64,000 nucleotides of DNA, from the NCBI RefSeq assembly GCF_003148385.1, contig NZ_CP029463.1:1488001-1552000 (forward strand), in the 5' to 3' direction. Positions 8,367-17,224 of this stretch are shown one piece after another. Source of the stretch: Flavobacterium sediminis. Lineage in GTDB: Bacteria; Bacteroidota; Bacteroidia; Flavobacteriales; Flavobacteriaceae. A program made the translations under genes and the position numbers. Positions within the stretch are counted from its first letter, which is position 1. The number at the start of each line of letters is the position of its first letter. Below the pieces are notes generated by a model, which worked only from the letters and a program-made list of their open reading frames with translations, did no database searches and had not been told where the DNA came from.

Positions 8367-9713
8367 TTAAGATAATTTTTCTATAAAATTTGCTTCTGTT
8401 TTTTGTTTAACTTCTTCTAATGTTGCTCCCGGCATGACTTCGACTAAAGTCAATTGGCCTTCGATATACTTAAATACCGCTAAATCAGTGATTACCATAT
8501 CTATCGATTCAATTGCTGTTAAAGGCAATTTACAAGTTGGTACAATTTTAGAGGAACCATCTTTGTTGGTATGCGTCATGGTAATGATTAGTTTTTTAGC
8601 TCCAGAAGCCAAATCCATAGCACCGCCAACGCCTAACAAAGGTTGTCCCGGAACAGCCCAATTGGCTAAATTAGCCGCTTCATCAGCTTCTAAACCACCC
8701 ATAACCGCTACATCGATATGTTTTCCTCGGATCATGGCAAATGATTCGGTACTGTCAAAATAACTACTTCCCGGTAAAGCTGTCACCGGAATCTTTCCGG
8801 CATTAACCGGATAATCTAAAGCACCTCCACCATCTTTCGGAGCAGGACCAACGCCCAACATTCCGTTTTCAGTGTGTAAAATGATCCCATGTTCCGGTGT
8901 AATTAAATCGGCAACCAGAGTAGGAATACCAATTCCCAGATTTACTACATCGCCTTTTTGAAGTTCCTGAAGCGCTCTTTTTGCCACATTCATTCGGCTC
9001 TCGCTTACTTTTTTAGAAGAACTTACGGAAGCTGAACTACCTAAATCGTCCAAATGCAGCGTAGCTTGTACTAAGTAATCTACAAAACAACCCGGCGTAT
9101 GAATTTCGTTAGGATCAATAGAACCTTCCGGTACAATTTCTTCTACCTCTGCAATAACCAAATCAGCAGCTGTTGCCATGGCTCTATTGAAATTTTGTTC
9201 AGTCATCCTGTAAACCAAATTTCCGGCAGCATCAGCTTTCCAAGCTCTGATAAAAGCAATATTTCCGCGAATTCCTTCTACAAAAACCTGTTGCACGCCT
9301 TTCAATATTTTCGTTTCTTTTCCTTCAGCAATTACCGTTCCGGCAGCCGTTGGTGTAAAAAAACCACCAATTCCGGCTCCACCAGCTCTTAACGCTTCGG
9401 CCAAAGTACCTTGCGGAATTAATTCGTATTCCACTTTTCCTTCCTGAGCTGCTTTAACCGCTTCGGGATTACTGGTAAAAAACGAACCTATCATTTTTTT
9501 GATTTGTCCGTTACGCAATAATAGACCTCCACCTAAACCAGGTTCACCTACATTATTTCCGATAAAGGTTAAATCTTTCGTATCTGTTTTGGCTAAAGCA
9601 TGCATTAAGTGCACCGGATTTCCTGTCATTCCGAATCCGCCTTGTAGCAACACATCGCCATTTTTCACCAATTTTGCGGCCTCTTCTAAAGAGATTTGTG
9701 GTGTTTTTTTCAT
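8367..9713 (-). CDS. pcaIJ: 3-oxoadipate CoA-transferase, fused A and B subunits
   Basis: This 448-residue protein contains both halves of a class I CoA-transferase. The A-like half (about 1-220) has [13 protein letters not shown] and [22 protein letters not shown]. The B-like half (about 240-448) has [14 protein letters not shown] and the catalytic-Glu motif HTENGMLG near residue 281. A Ser-rich linker, about [14 protein letters not shown], joins them. The enzyme moves CoA from succinyl-CoA to 3-oxoadipate. In Pseudomonas and Acinetobacter the subunits are separate proteins, so the single-chain form is a difference worth noting. Acetoacetate (SCOT-type) specificity cannot be excluded from sequence, but pcaD, catC and thiolase neighbours support 3-oxoadipate. 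Confidence 0.88.
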   Translation of the reverse strand: MKKTPQISLEEAAKLVKNGDVLLQGGFGMTGNPVHLMHALAKTDTKDLTFIGNNVGEPGLGGGLLLRNGQIKKMIGSFFTSNPEAVKAAQEGKVEYELIPQGTLAEALRAGGAGIGGFFTPTAAGTVIAEGKETKILKGVQQVFVEGIRGNIAFIRAWKADAAGNLVYRMTEQNFNRAMATAADLVIAEVEEIVPEGSIDPNEIHTPGCFVDYLVQATLHLDDLGSSASVSSSKKVSESRMNVAKRALQELQKGDVVNLGIGIPTLVADLITPEHGIILHTENGMLGVGPAPKDGGGALDYPVNAGKIPVTALPGSSYFDSTESFAMIRGKHIDVAVMGGLEADEAANLANWAVPGQPLLGVGGAMDLASGAKKLIITMTHTNKDGSSKIVPTCKLPLTAIESIDMVITDLAVFKYIEGQLTLVEVMPGATLEEVKQKTEANFIEKLS

Positions 9714-9726
9714 TTTCTTAGTTCTT

Positions 9727-10503
9727 TTATTTTAAAAAATCCAATAGTGCTTGATTAAACTCAGCGGCAGCTTCTACATTGGAAAGATGTGCTGCGTAAA
9801 ATGCTTTTAATTGCGCATTTGGAATTTGCTCCTGCATAAATTTTCCGTCTTCAACGGTTGTAACTGTATCTTCCGTTCCGCAAATGACTAGGGTAGGAGC
9901 TTCAATTTCATGTAATTGTGTTCTGAAATCGGCATCGCGAACCATAGCGCAGTTGGAACAATATCCAGCTACATCCGTTTTAGCGAATACGTCTAAAATA
10001 GGTTGGATTTGATCGTAAGAAGATGCCCTGAATTTTTCGGTAAACCATCTTTCGGCAGTTGCCGGAACAATATTGGCCAACCCATTTTCGGAAACGGTTG
10101 CAATTCTTTGGTTCCAACCATCAAGTGTTCCAATTTTAGCCGCTGTATTACAAATGATTAATTTTTCAATTCGTTCTTTAGCGTGAATTCCCAACCATTG
10201 TCCGATTAATCCGCCCATGGAAAGTCCACAAAAAGCGAATTTTTCAATGTTCAAGAAATCGAGTAGTGCTAAGACATCCTTACCTAATAGTTCCGCAGAA
10301 TATTCGCCCGAAGTCACTTCACTTTGTCCGTGACCGCGAGTGTCCTGAAACAATAAGTTATACTCCTGAGATAACGCTTCTATCTGAGGGTTCCACATGG
10401 AAAAATTGGTTCCTAAAGAATTAGAAAATACCAATGTTTTATCCTTGCCGTTTTGCAAGTATTCGTAGTGGATTTTTGTGTTATTTACTTTAGCAAAAGA
10501 CAT
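9727..10503 (-). CDS. pcaD: 3-oxoadipate enol-lactonase
   Basis: A 258-residue alpha/beta hydrolase. The nucleophile Ser95 lies in GLSMGG, the oxyanion region is [12 protein letters not shown] (26-37), QDTRGHGQS is the conserved loop, the acid is probably in [10 protein letters not shown], and the His lies in AAHLSNVE near 237. These match PcaD, which hydrolyses 3-oxoadipate enol-lactone to 3-oxoadipate in the cytoplasm. It starts 2 bp after the tautomerase-like gene and ends 13 bp before the CoA-transferase that uses its product. FSNSLGT and the Cys-rich segment [14 protein letters not shown] are typical of PcaD. Confidence 0.93.
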   Translation of the reverse strand: MSFAKVNNTKIHYEYLQNGKDKTLVFSNSLGTNFSMWNPQIEALSQEYNLLFQDTRGHGQSEVTSGEYSAELLGKDVLALLDFLNIEKFAFCGLSMGGLIGQWLGIHAKERIEKLIICNTAAKIGTLDGWNQRIATVSENGLANIVPATAERWFTEKFRASSYDQIQPILDVFAKTDVAGYCSNCAMVRDADFRTQLHEIEAPTLVICGTEDTVTTVEDGKFMQEQIPNAQLKAFYAAHLSNVEAAAEFNQALLDFLK

Positions 10504-10505
10504 TT

Positions 10506-10709
10506 TTATTTCTTTTGAAGTTTTTCTTTAATCTGAGTAACTGTTTCACCAGCCATAGCAAAATTATCATCTGGATATTCATGAATTTTTACTACGAAAT
10601 ATTCCTTGGGAGTTCCTGTTACCTCAACCCCAACTTCTACTAATTTTTGAAGCAATTCTCGCTTTTTTTCTTCGCTAATTTTTCCTGATTCAAATGTTAT
10701 GATTGGCAT
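10506..10709 (-). CDS. 4-oxalocrotonate tautomerase-like small protein
   Basis: A 67-residue protein starting MPIITFESGKISEEKKREL. Proline directly after the initiator Met is the catalytic base of the 4-oxalocrotonate tautomerase (4-OT) superfamily, and the length fits. The two arginines that bind carboxylates in classic 4-OT (Arg11 and Arg39, numbered from Pro1) are not evident: the corresponding areas read KISEE and FVVKIHEYPDD. It lies 11 bp after catC and 2 bp before pcaD, inside an ortho-cleavage operon that has no 4-oxalocrotonate step. Its substrate is unknown; enol/keto tautomerisation of a pathway intermediate or detoxification of a side product are only guesses. Confidence 0.8.
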   Translation of the reverse strand: MPIITFESGKISEEKKRELLQKLVEVGVEVTGTPKEYFVVKIHEYPDDNFAMAGETVTQIKEKLQKK

Positions 10710-10720
10710 AATTCTATTTT

Positions 10721-11011
10721 TTATAAAAGTGTTTCTCTAACAGCATTTGGGTGTTTGCAAAGTGCTTTTACTTTGATGTCCATATATGGAAAAAGGGGTA
10801 AAGAGCTGATGATCGCATGCAATTCATCCGGGCTTTCTACTTCTAAAACACTTACGTTAGAATATTGTCCGGCCACACGCCACAAATACTTCCACTTTCC
10901 TGATTTTTGCCATTTTTGAGAGGTTTCTTGTTCTCTCTTGATATAATCTTTCAATTTATCTTCATCCCAAGTGGTTGGAATATTTACATCCATTTCGACT
11001 AAGAATACCAT
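10721..11011 (-). CDS. catC: Muconolactone delta-isomerase
   Basis: This 96-residue protein (MVFLVEMDVNIPTTWDEDKL) matches CatC in length and in conserved blocks: FLVEMDV at the N-terminus, GKWKYLWRVAGQYSNVSV in the middle and LPLFPYMDIKV with downstream KHPNA. CatC isomerises muconolactone to 3-oxoadipate enol-lactone and forms a decameric ferredoxin-like-fold complex in the cytoplasm. It lies 15 bp after catB, whose product it consumes, which fixes the assignment. Confidence 0.95.
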   Translation of the reverse strand: MVFLVEMDVNIPTTWDEDKLKDYIKREQETSQKWQKSGKWKYLWRVAGQYSNVSVLEVESPDELHAIISSLPLFPYMDIKVKALCKHPNAVRETLL

Positions 11012-11026
11012 AACTTTATATTTTTA

Positions 11027-12148
11027 TTATTTTCTTCTGTATTTTTCTAATTTGTCTAAATCTAATTCTAATCCTAAACCAGGACCTGAAGGTAATTTCA
11101 TAGATGAATCTGTAAATTCAATTCCTTTTTTTACAATGTCATCCGTTAGCAATAAAGGTCCGAAAAGTTCAGTTCCCCAAGACATATTTTTTAATGTACT
11201 GAAAGCATGCGCTGAAGCGACTGAACCAATAGTTCCCTCTAAAAGTGTACCTCCATACAAACTGATATCGGCTGCTTCGGCAACGGCTGCTGTTTTCAAC
11301 ACATTGTACAAACCACCTGATTTTCCGATTTTTAAAGCAAAAACATCACCTCCACGTATTTTTGCCAGTTTATACGCATCGGAAGCATCATTCAACGCTT
11401 CATCAGCCATAATGGGTACAATAAACATATTGGTTAAACGTGACAGACCTTCAAAATTATCTTTTACAATGGGTTGTTCAATTAAATCAATTCCCGCATC
11501 CTGAAGTTTCGCAATTCCAATTTTAGCCGTACTTTCATCCCAAGCTTGGTTTACATCTACGGTAATTTTAATCTCTTCGCCTAAAGCCTTTTTAATAGCC
11601 GCTACGTGAGCAATAGAAATTTCCGGAGCTCTCCATCCGATTTTAAGTTTAAATGTGTTGTGGCGACCCATTTTAATTAATTCCTGAGCCTCTTCAATAT
11701 CTTTTCCTGTATCACCACTAGCCAACGCCCAAAGTACCGGTAAACGGTCTGTATTGGCTCCGCCTAATAACGTAGCTACAGAAACGCCTAATCTTTTACC
11801 TTGAGCGTCTAACAAAGCTGTTTCGACCGCTGATTTTACAATTCGGTTTCCGCGGATGCTTTTTTCCAACACATACATGATTTGGTGAATATTGGTCGCA
11901 TCTTTTCCGATTAAAAGAGGAGCAAAGTAGGTATCAAAATTCAGCTTCATGCTTTCCGGAGATTCTTCGCCGTAGCTTAATCCTCCGATAGTTGTGGCTT
12001 CACCGATTCCTTCTATTCCATCACTACAGAAAAAACGTAGGATAACCATAGCTTGATTACGCATTACCGTCATGGATAAATGATGCGGTCTTATTGTAGG
12101 TAAATCTACGATTATGGCTTCTACTTTCTGAATGGTTATATTTGACAT
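11027..12148 (-). CDS. catB: Muconate cycloisomerase
   Basis: The 373-residue enolase-superfamily protein has all expected muconate-lactonising residues: the KLK pair at Lys167/Lys169 (TFKLKIG), metal ligands Asp198 (DVNQAW), Glu224 (LIEQP) and Asp249 (MADEAL), Lys273 (ALKIGKSGG), and the C-terminal GGTLLEGTIGS loop with its Glu. Residue numbering coincides with that of the Pseudomonas enzyme. It converts cis,cis-muconate to muconolactone. A 99-bp gap without a terminator separates it from the upstream MFS gene, so a secondary promoter is possible but I see no strong one. Confidence 0.95.
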   Translation of the reverse strand: MSNITIQKVEAIIVDLPTIRPHHLSMTVMRNQAMVILRFFCSDGIEGIGEATTIGGLSYGEESPESMKLNFDTYFAPLLIGKDATNIHQIMYVLEKSIRGNRIVKSAVETALLDAQGKRLGVSVATLLGGANTDRLPVLWALASGDTGKDIEEAQELIKMGRHNTFKLKIGWRAPEISIAHVAAIKKALGEEIKITVDVNQAWDESTAKIGIAKLQDAGIDLIEQPIVKDNFEGLSRLTNMFIVPIMADEALNDASDAYKLAKIRGGDVFALKIGKSGGLYNVLKTAAVAEAADISLYGGTLLEGTIGSVASAHAFSTLKNMSWGTELFGPLLLTDDIVKKGIEFTDSSMKLPSGPGLGLELDLDKLEKYRRK

Positions 12149-12247
12149 ATTCTTTTTAATTTTTTTAAATCCCGTAAAGTTACTAATTGATTCAGGTTCA
12201 AAAATTATACTTTTCTTATTTTTATTGGATGAATCTAATCCGTGTGA

Positions 12248-13627
12248 TTAGTGCGCTTCTTTAAACTTTGACAGCCTATGTAATGATAACACTACTACAA
12301 TCAAATAGATAGCAGCCATACTCATTGCAATTACATAACCATTGTAATTATTTCGAATGGCAAAGAAAAAAACACTTCCGATTACACTTATTCCTAATGC
12401 TGAAGAAAATTGCTGAACCGTTACATAAACACCTCCAGCGGCAGCGGCATGTTCCACGGGAATCTTTTTCAAGGCATAATTCAAAATGGAAGGTAAAAGT
12501 GTTCCTTGTCCTAAACCATAAATAAACATAAAAAACGGAATCAGGAAAATATTTTCTTTACTGTCTAATGTAAGCAATTGTAATACAATGGAAAGAATCA
12601 TTAAAATTCCGCCACCAATTAAAAGTTTAATTCCATATTTCGCTAAGAAACGAAATGCTATTAAAGACGAAATTAGAAAACCTACACCATTAAATGAAAA
12701 ATATCGACTTGCTGTTAAAGCATCGATATGTAAAACCCTTTGGAACTGAATTGCACACATTAACAAATACGAATTATGTGCTCCCCAAAAAAACAAGGCT
12801 ATTACTAAAATTAAATTGAAACTTCGTATTTTAAATAGACTAGTAGTAAGCAATGGGTTTAATTGTTGAATGGTTTTTTTGTGCTGATTTTTTCCAAAGA
12901 AAAACAAGAGTAAAAACGCAGACAACAACAAAGAAACTAACGTTATTGAAAAACCGGTTTCGGGAATAGTGGTTAAACTGTAAATCAAAGCTGAAAGCGA
13001 GACGGTTAATAACAGAACTCCTGAAAGATCAAATCGCTCTTCACTTTTTTGTTTGGTTTCTTGCAGGCTGAACCAAGCCAAAGCTAAAGTAATGATCCCT
13101 AAAGGCACGTTGATTAAAAAAATCAAGCGCCAGCTTTCTTCAATGAAGTTTGATGCTACAAAATAGCCCCCTAAAAATTGCCCGATAATAGACGCGATTC
13201 CTAGAGTAACGCCATAATAACCAAAAGCTCTAGTTCTTTCATTGGGTTCTCTAAACGCCACTTGAATCATGGTCAAGGTCTGCGGTACCATAAAAGCAGC
13301 AGAAATCCCTTGAATAAAACGGAAGGTAATAAGTTGCCAAATGGTTCCTGCCAACCCACACATGGCCGAACTAAACGTAAAGACCAGCATACTCCACAAG
13401 AACATTTTTTTGCGTCCGTAAAAATCTCCCGCTCTTCCGCCTGTTATCAAAAAAACGCAATACCCTACTAAATAAGAACTTATTACCAGCTCCGTATGAC
13501 TATCGGTCGCTGTGAATTGCGCCCTGATTGCCGGTAGAGCCATGTTTACAATGTAAACATCTACCACAGTTAATAAGGGCGACATTAATATCACAGCAAG
13601 AGAAATCCATTTATTTTGTAGCATCAA
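12248..13627 (-). CDS. MFS transporter, DHA2-like (14-TM drug/solute exporter type)
   Basis: A 459-residue polytopic membrane protein. The first helix carries LTVVDVYIVNMALPAI (motif D1-like of DHA2 exporters), then GGRAGDFYGRKKMF (MFS motif A), FIQGISAAFMVPQ and GVTLGIASIIGQFLGGY (motif C-like). It probably exports or exchanges small molecules by proton antiport. It lies 8 bp after the porin gene within the benzoate cluster, suggesting transport of an aromatic acid or a pathway intermediate, but DHA2 homology points to efflux rather than uptake. Specificity is unknown. The short inverted repeat CTAATC/GATTAG overlaps its stop codon. Confidence 0.8.
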   Translation of the reverse strand: MMLQNKWISLAVILMSPLLTVVDVYIVNMALPAIRAQFTATDSHTELVISSYLVGYCVFLITGGRAGDFYGRKKMFLWSMLVFTFSSAMCGLAGTIWQLITFRFIQGISAAFMVPQTLTMIQVAFREPNERTRAFGYYGVTLGIASIIGQFLGGYFVASNFIEESWRLIFLINVPLGIITLALAWFSLQETKQKSEERFDLSGVLLLTVSLSALIYSLTTIPETGFSITLVSLLLSAFLLLFFFGKNQHKKTIQQLNPLLTTSLFKIRSFNLILVIALFFWGAHNSYLLMCAIQFQRVLHIDALTASRYFSFNGVGFLISSLIAFRFLAKYGIKLLIGGGILMILSIVLQLLTLDSKENIFLIPFFMFIYGLGQGTLLPSILNYALKKIPVEHAAAAGGVYVTVQQFSSALGISVIGSVFFFAIRNNYNGYVIAMSMAAIYLIVVVLSLHRLSKFKEAH

Positions 13628-13635
13628 ACTATGTT

Positions 13636-14967
13636 TTAAAAATTGAATGTAGTTGCAAAAATTATTCTGGAATTTGCCACATCACTTAAATTTGTAACGG
13701 CTCTTCCTCTGTTATCAGCATCTCCCCATTCAGCCATAGAATATTCAAACTCCAAACCAAATTTTAATTTGTTCAACACATACTCTAGTCTTGGCGCAAC
13801 GCGATAGATATAATTAATGGTTCTTGCTCCGGCTCCGGCTCCAATTCCGCTAACAACTGCCGAAAATCCGTAAGCTTGTGCCGTAACCGTTGGGTCACTA
13901 TTAGATTTGTCAACACCATTGTTTTTACTGTATCCAGCAAAGAAACCCGGCACCAATCTTTTATTCGTTTTAGCTGTAAAATCAATCCAATATGCCTGAG
14001 TATTCATCGTTTGATAGGTTTCTAAACTGCCATCAGGCTTGGTAAAGCCAACAAAACCTCCTAACATAATGAAAGATGCTGCATTTTGAGCCAAAGTAGC
14101 TTCTGATTTAAGCGTAAAATGTTTTGTATCCCATCTTGAATACAACATTCCGGTTACACTATTCAGTCTTTCGTTAGAATATAATCCTAAAGTTCCTGAA
14201 CTTGTTTTCGGGCGAATGTTTTCATAATGTCCGGCTAAACCAATGATAAAATTATCTGTTTTATAATTGAATTGTAAATGCCCTGCCGGAACACCACTAT
14301 TTGTATAGGGTTCTGTATTTGCAGTGAAATCACGTTGTGAAATTGCCGCAACAATCATATTGAAATGATTTCCTAATTTTTGTGTTAAACGGATTTGCGG
14401 ATTCCTGTTATAAGGCATATACGGCGCTCCACCACTGAAGTTTACCGTTCCGGGGAAAATTTCAGGAATTGTTAACGGATGCCAAAACTGTCCTGCTCCG
14501 ATTTGTGTTTTTTTCCAATTTAAGGTAATCCAAGCATGGCGCAAACGAAATTCATTGATTCCTCCTTCGGCATTACCAAAATAATCTCCTTCTAAAACTC
14601 CGTTTAATTTTGCTCCAAAAACATCAGGTCCTTTGATTTTTACACCCATTCTGGAAAGAATTGACAACATTTGAAATTGTGATGCCGAATTGATGTCTTC
14701 ACCATTAGCATCATATTTTCTGTCTTTGGCCCACATTACAACAGCCGCTTCTCTCACATCTACTGTTTGTCTTGAGTCTAACATCGCATCGTGACGGATA
14801 AATCCATAAAATTTTAGGTTAACATCACGCTCTTTTAAATACGCATCTACAGCGTTTTGTATTTTTTTATTTTCAGCTATTGAATCTAGTTCTATGTTTT
14901 GGGAAAAGCAAAAGCCTCCTGTGAACATTAACAAAATGCTAATGCTCTTCAATATATTTTTTCTCAT
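13636..14967 (-). CDS. Outer-membrane porin of the benzoate cluster (DcaP-like)
   Basis: The 443-residue protein has a signal peptide (MRKNILKSISILLMFTGGFCFSQ), a short helical N-terminal stretch (residues about 25-48) and then a long alternating beta-strand region beginning LKFYGFIRHDAMLDSRQT. It ends in a strand with terminal Phe (NSRIIFATTFNF), typical of outer-membrane barrels. The N-terminal helix plus barrel layout resembles DcaP/OprP-like porins. It lies between benD and the MFS gene, with gaps of 28 and 8 bp, so it likely supports aromatic acid diffusion through the outer membrane. The substrate is inferred from context. Confidence 0.7.
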   Translation of the reverse strand: MRKNILKSISILLMFTGGFCFSQNIELDSIAENKKIQNAVDAYLKERDVNLKFYGFIRHDAMLDSRQTVDVREAAVVMWAKDRKYDANGEDINSASQFQMLSILSRMGVKIKGPDVFGAKLNGVLEGDYFGNAEGGINEFRLRHAWITLNWKKTQIGAGQFWHPLTIPEIFPGTVNFSGGAPYMPYNRNPQIRLTQKLGNHFNMIVAAISQRDFTANTEPYTNSGVPAGHLQFNYKTDNFIIGLAGHYENIRPKTSSGTLGLYSNERLNSVTGMLYSRWDTKHFTLKSEATLAQNAASFIMLGGFVGFTKPDGSLETYQTMNTQAYWIDFTAKTNKRLVPGFFAGYSKNNGVDKSNSDPTVTAQAYGFSAVVSGIGAGAGARTINYIYRVAPRLEYVLNKLKFGLEFEYSMAEWGDADNRGRAVTNLSDVANSRIIFATTFNF

Positions 14968-14995
14968 TTTTGATTAGTTCTTTATTTATTTTTGA

Positions 14996-15787
14996 TTAAC
15001 CCAAGTCGCCTCCCGACACCGGAAGTGTAATTCCGGTGATATAAGAAGCTTCGTCAGAAGCTAAGAATAAAATAGCTCCAACTTGCTCTTCAATAGTACC
15101 ATAACGTTTCATTAAGGTAGAATCAACCGTTTGATCTATAATTTGTTGGTACCAATTTTTCTCGTTTTCCGATTGTTCATTTGGATTACGCGGAATTATT
15201 CTTGGTGGAGCTTCCGTTCCTCCGGTGGCAATTCCGTTTACCCTAATATTTTTGGTTGCATTTTCAAAAGCTAATGACGCTGTAATAGCATTCACTCCGC
15301 CTTTTGCTGCAGCATAAGGAACACGATTGATACTTCTTGTAGCTATAGAAGAAATATTGACAATAGCTCCAGAATTTTGTTCAAGCATATAAGGTAGAAC
15401 CGCATGACATCCCCAAAGTGTCGGAAATAAAGAACGTTTGATTTCTTTTTCAATTTCATCTACTTTGTAATGTTCGTAAGGTTTTGCCCAAATAGTGCCT
15501 CCTACGTTGTTGATTAAAACATCAATTCTATTGAAAGTAGCTTTAACCTCTTTGAATGTCGCAACAAAATTTTCATACACTTCTAAATCGGCAACAATTC
15601 CTATTGCTTCGCCGCCTAAAGCCTTAATTTCATTAACAACTTCGTACACAATTTCAGAACGGTCTACCAATGCTACTTGAGCCCCTTCTTGAGCCGCTCT
15701 AACAGCCACTCCTTTACCAATTCCTTGACCTGCACCGGTTACTACAATAGTTTTATTCTGGAAACGATTGGGAAAAAATTTGTTCAT
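14996..15787 (-). CDS. benD: Benzoate cis-diol dehydrogenase (1,6-dihydroxycyclohexa-2,4-diene-1-carboxylate dehydrogenase)
   Basis: A 263-residue short-chain dehydrogenase with the NAD-binding motif TGAGQGIG (17-24), NNVGG, catalytic Ser around 146-147 (NISSIA) and Tyr158/Lys162 (VPYAAAKGG). The N-terminus FPNRFQNKTIVVTGAGQGIG and the late segment GTEAPPRIIPRN strongly resemble BenD. The enzyme oxidises the benzoate cis-diol with loss of CO2 to catechol and recovers NADH. It is placed between the permease and porin genes, downstream of benABC. Confidence 0.93.
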   Translation of the reverse strand: MNKFFPNRFQNKTIVVTGAGQGIGKGVAVRAAQEGAQVALVDRSEIVYEVVNEIKALGGEAIGIVADLEVYENFVATFKEVKATFNRIDVLINNVGGTIWAKPYEHYKVDEIEKEIKRSLFPTLWGCHAVLPYMLEQNSGAIVNISSIATRSINRVPYAAAKGGVNAITASLAFENATKNIRVNGIATGGTEAPPRIIPRNPNEQSENEKNWYQQIIDQTVDSTLMKRYGTIEEQVGAILFLASDEASYITGITLPVSGGDLG

Positions 15788-15811
15788 TTTTGTAAAAAAT
15801 AGGTTCTATAA

Positions 15812-17164
15812 TTATCCTAATTTGGGTTCTGTTTGAAGTTCAACTTGTGAAGTTACTTTGTTAACGTAAGCATATTTTAGACTTACAAAACAAATAGCCA
15901 AAGCACCGATAGCTCCTGGAATAGCGAAAATCATGAAATTTGCTTCGAATGGTAATCCCATACTCAATAACGCTCCTCCAAGAATTGGTCCTGCCATTCC
16001 TCCAAGTCTACCTACACCTGAAGCCCAACCAATTCCTGTTGAACGAATGTCCATAGGGTAGAATTGTGCTACATAAGCATATAATAAAATTTGTGTTCCA
16101 ATTGTAGTGGCACCTGCCATTCCGATTAGTAAATAAAGAACAAAAGTATTGCTCTTGAAACCTAACAAACTCAACGAAATTGCAGCTAGCGACAAGAAGA
16201 TGATCAAAACTTTTCTCAAGTGAAATTTATCACCTAACCATCCGCCGCCAATGGCACCAATCATCGCTCCAACATTTAACGCTAATAAGAATGATAAACT
16301 AGATCCTAATGGATATCCCGCTTGATTCATCAATTTTGGTAACCAAGAATTTAATCCGTAAACCATTAACAAACACATAAAAAATGCTATCCAGAACATT
16401 ACAGTACTGATACCTCTTTTATTTTTGAAAAGTTGTACTAAACTTGCTCCCGGAACTTTTTCAGGTGTTTCAAAAGTTACTTTTTCATTGGCAGCAATAG
16501 CATTTGGGTCAATTTTTGAAACGATTTTTGAAGCTTCTTCATTTTTACCACTTCTCACTAAAAATCCTAAAGAATCTGGGAGATATTTTAAAATAATAGG
16601 CAATAAAACTAGTGGAATTGCACCTACATAGAATACAGATTGCCAGCCGAAACTAGGCAAAAGCAACATTCCTAAACCTGCAGAAAGCATTCCACCTACT
16701 GCATAGCCACTAAACATTATTGTTGTTAACAAAGAACGCATCTTTTTAGGTGCATATTCTGTGATTAATGCAACGGCATTAGGCATTAAACCACCAATTC
16801 CTAAACCTGCTATAAATCGGCTTAATCCAAACTGGAATGGCTCAACTGCTAAAGTACTCACTAAAGTAAATACGCTAAAAAGAACCAAACAAATTATAAT
16901 CGATTTTTTTCGACCAATTTTATCAGCTAATGGTCCGAAAATAAGTGCCCCGAACATCATGCCGAATAAGGCATAACTTCCTAAAGTCCCGGCTTCCATC
17001 GGTGTTAGGTTCCATTCTTTCATCAAAATGGGTAAAACCACACCGTAAATGACTAAATCATACACATCAAAAATGATGATTAAAAAACACCAGAAAAGTA
17101 CTTTCCAGTGAAAACTTCCGAATCGAGCGTCGTCGATTACCTGTTGAATGTTGATAGTTCTCAT
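15812..17164 (-). CDS. benK: MFS aromatic acid:H+ symporter (benzoate permease type)
   Basis: A 450-residue, 12-helix transporter of the AAHS family. The first helix has the family's DVYDLVIYGVVLP motif with acidic residues needed for proton coupling, then GPLADKIGRKKSI (MFS motif A) and GLGIGGLMPNAVALITEY in helix 4. A central loop (about 215-245) separates the halves. BenK/PcaK-type proteins take up benzoate or 4-hydroxybenzoate with protons. Its position between benC (60 bp upstream) and benD (24 bp downstream) supports benzoate as substrate; the symbol is assigned by context. Confidence 0.88.
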   Translation of the reverse strand: MRTINIQQVIDDARFGSFHWKVLFWCFLIIIFDVYDLVIYGVVLPILMKEWNLTPMEAGTLGSYALFGMMFGALIFGPLADKIGRKKSIIICLVLFSVFTLVSTLAVEPFQFGLSRFIAGLGIGGLMPNAVALITEYAPKKMRSLLTTIMFSGYAVGGMLSAGLGMLLLPSFGWQSVFYVGAIPLVLLPIILKYLPDSLGFLVRSGKNEEASKIVSKIDPNAIAANEKVTFETPEKVPGASLVQLFKNKRGISTVMFWIAFFMCLLMVYGLNSWLPKLMNQAGYPLGSSLSFLLALNVGAMIGAIGGGWLGDKFHLRKVLIIFLSLAAISLSLLGFKSNTFVLYLLIGMAGATTIGTQILLYAYVAQFYPMDIRSTGIGWASGVGRLGGMAGPILGGALLSMGLPFEANFMIFAIPGAIGALAICFVSLKYAYVNKVTSQVELQTEPKLG

Positions 17165-17224
17165 GAGTTTTATTTAATTTTTGGTTGTTACGTTATTGGG
17201 TTAGTTTTTGTTTTTTGGTTAGTT

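Noticed and set aside
10506..10709. Evidence for a meta-cleavage (4-oxalocrotonate) pathway
   Set aside because: There is no extradiol dioxygenase, semialdehyde dehydrogenase, decarboxylase or hydratase in the window, and the substrate-binding Arg positions are not conserved.
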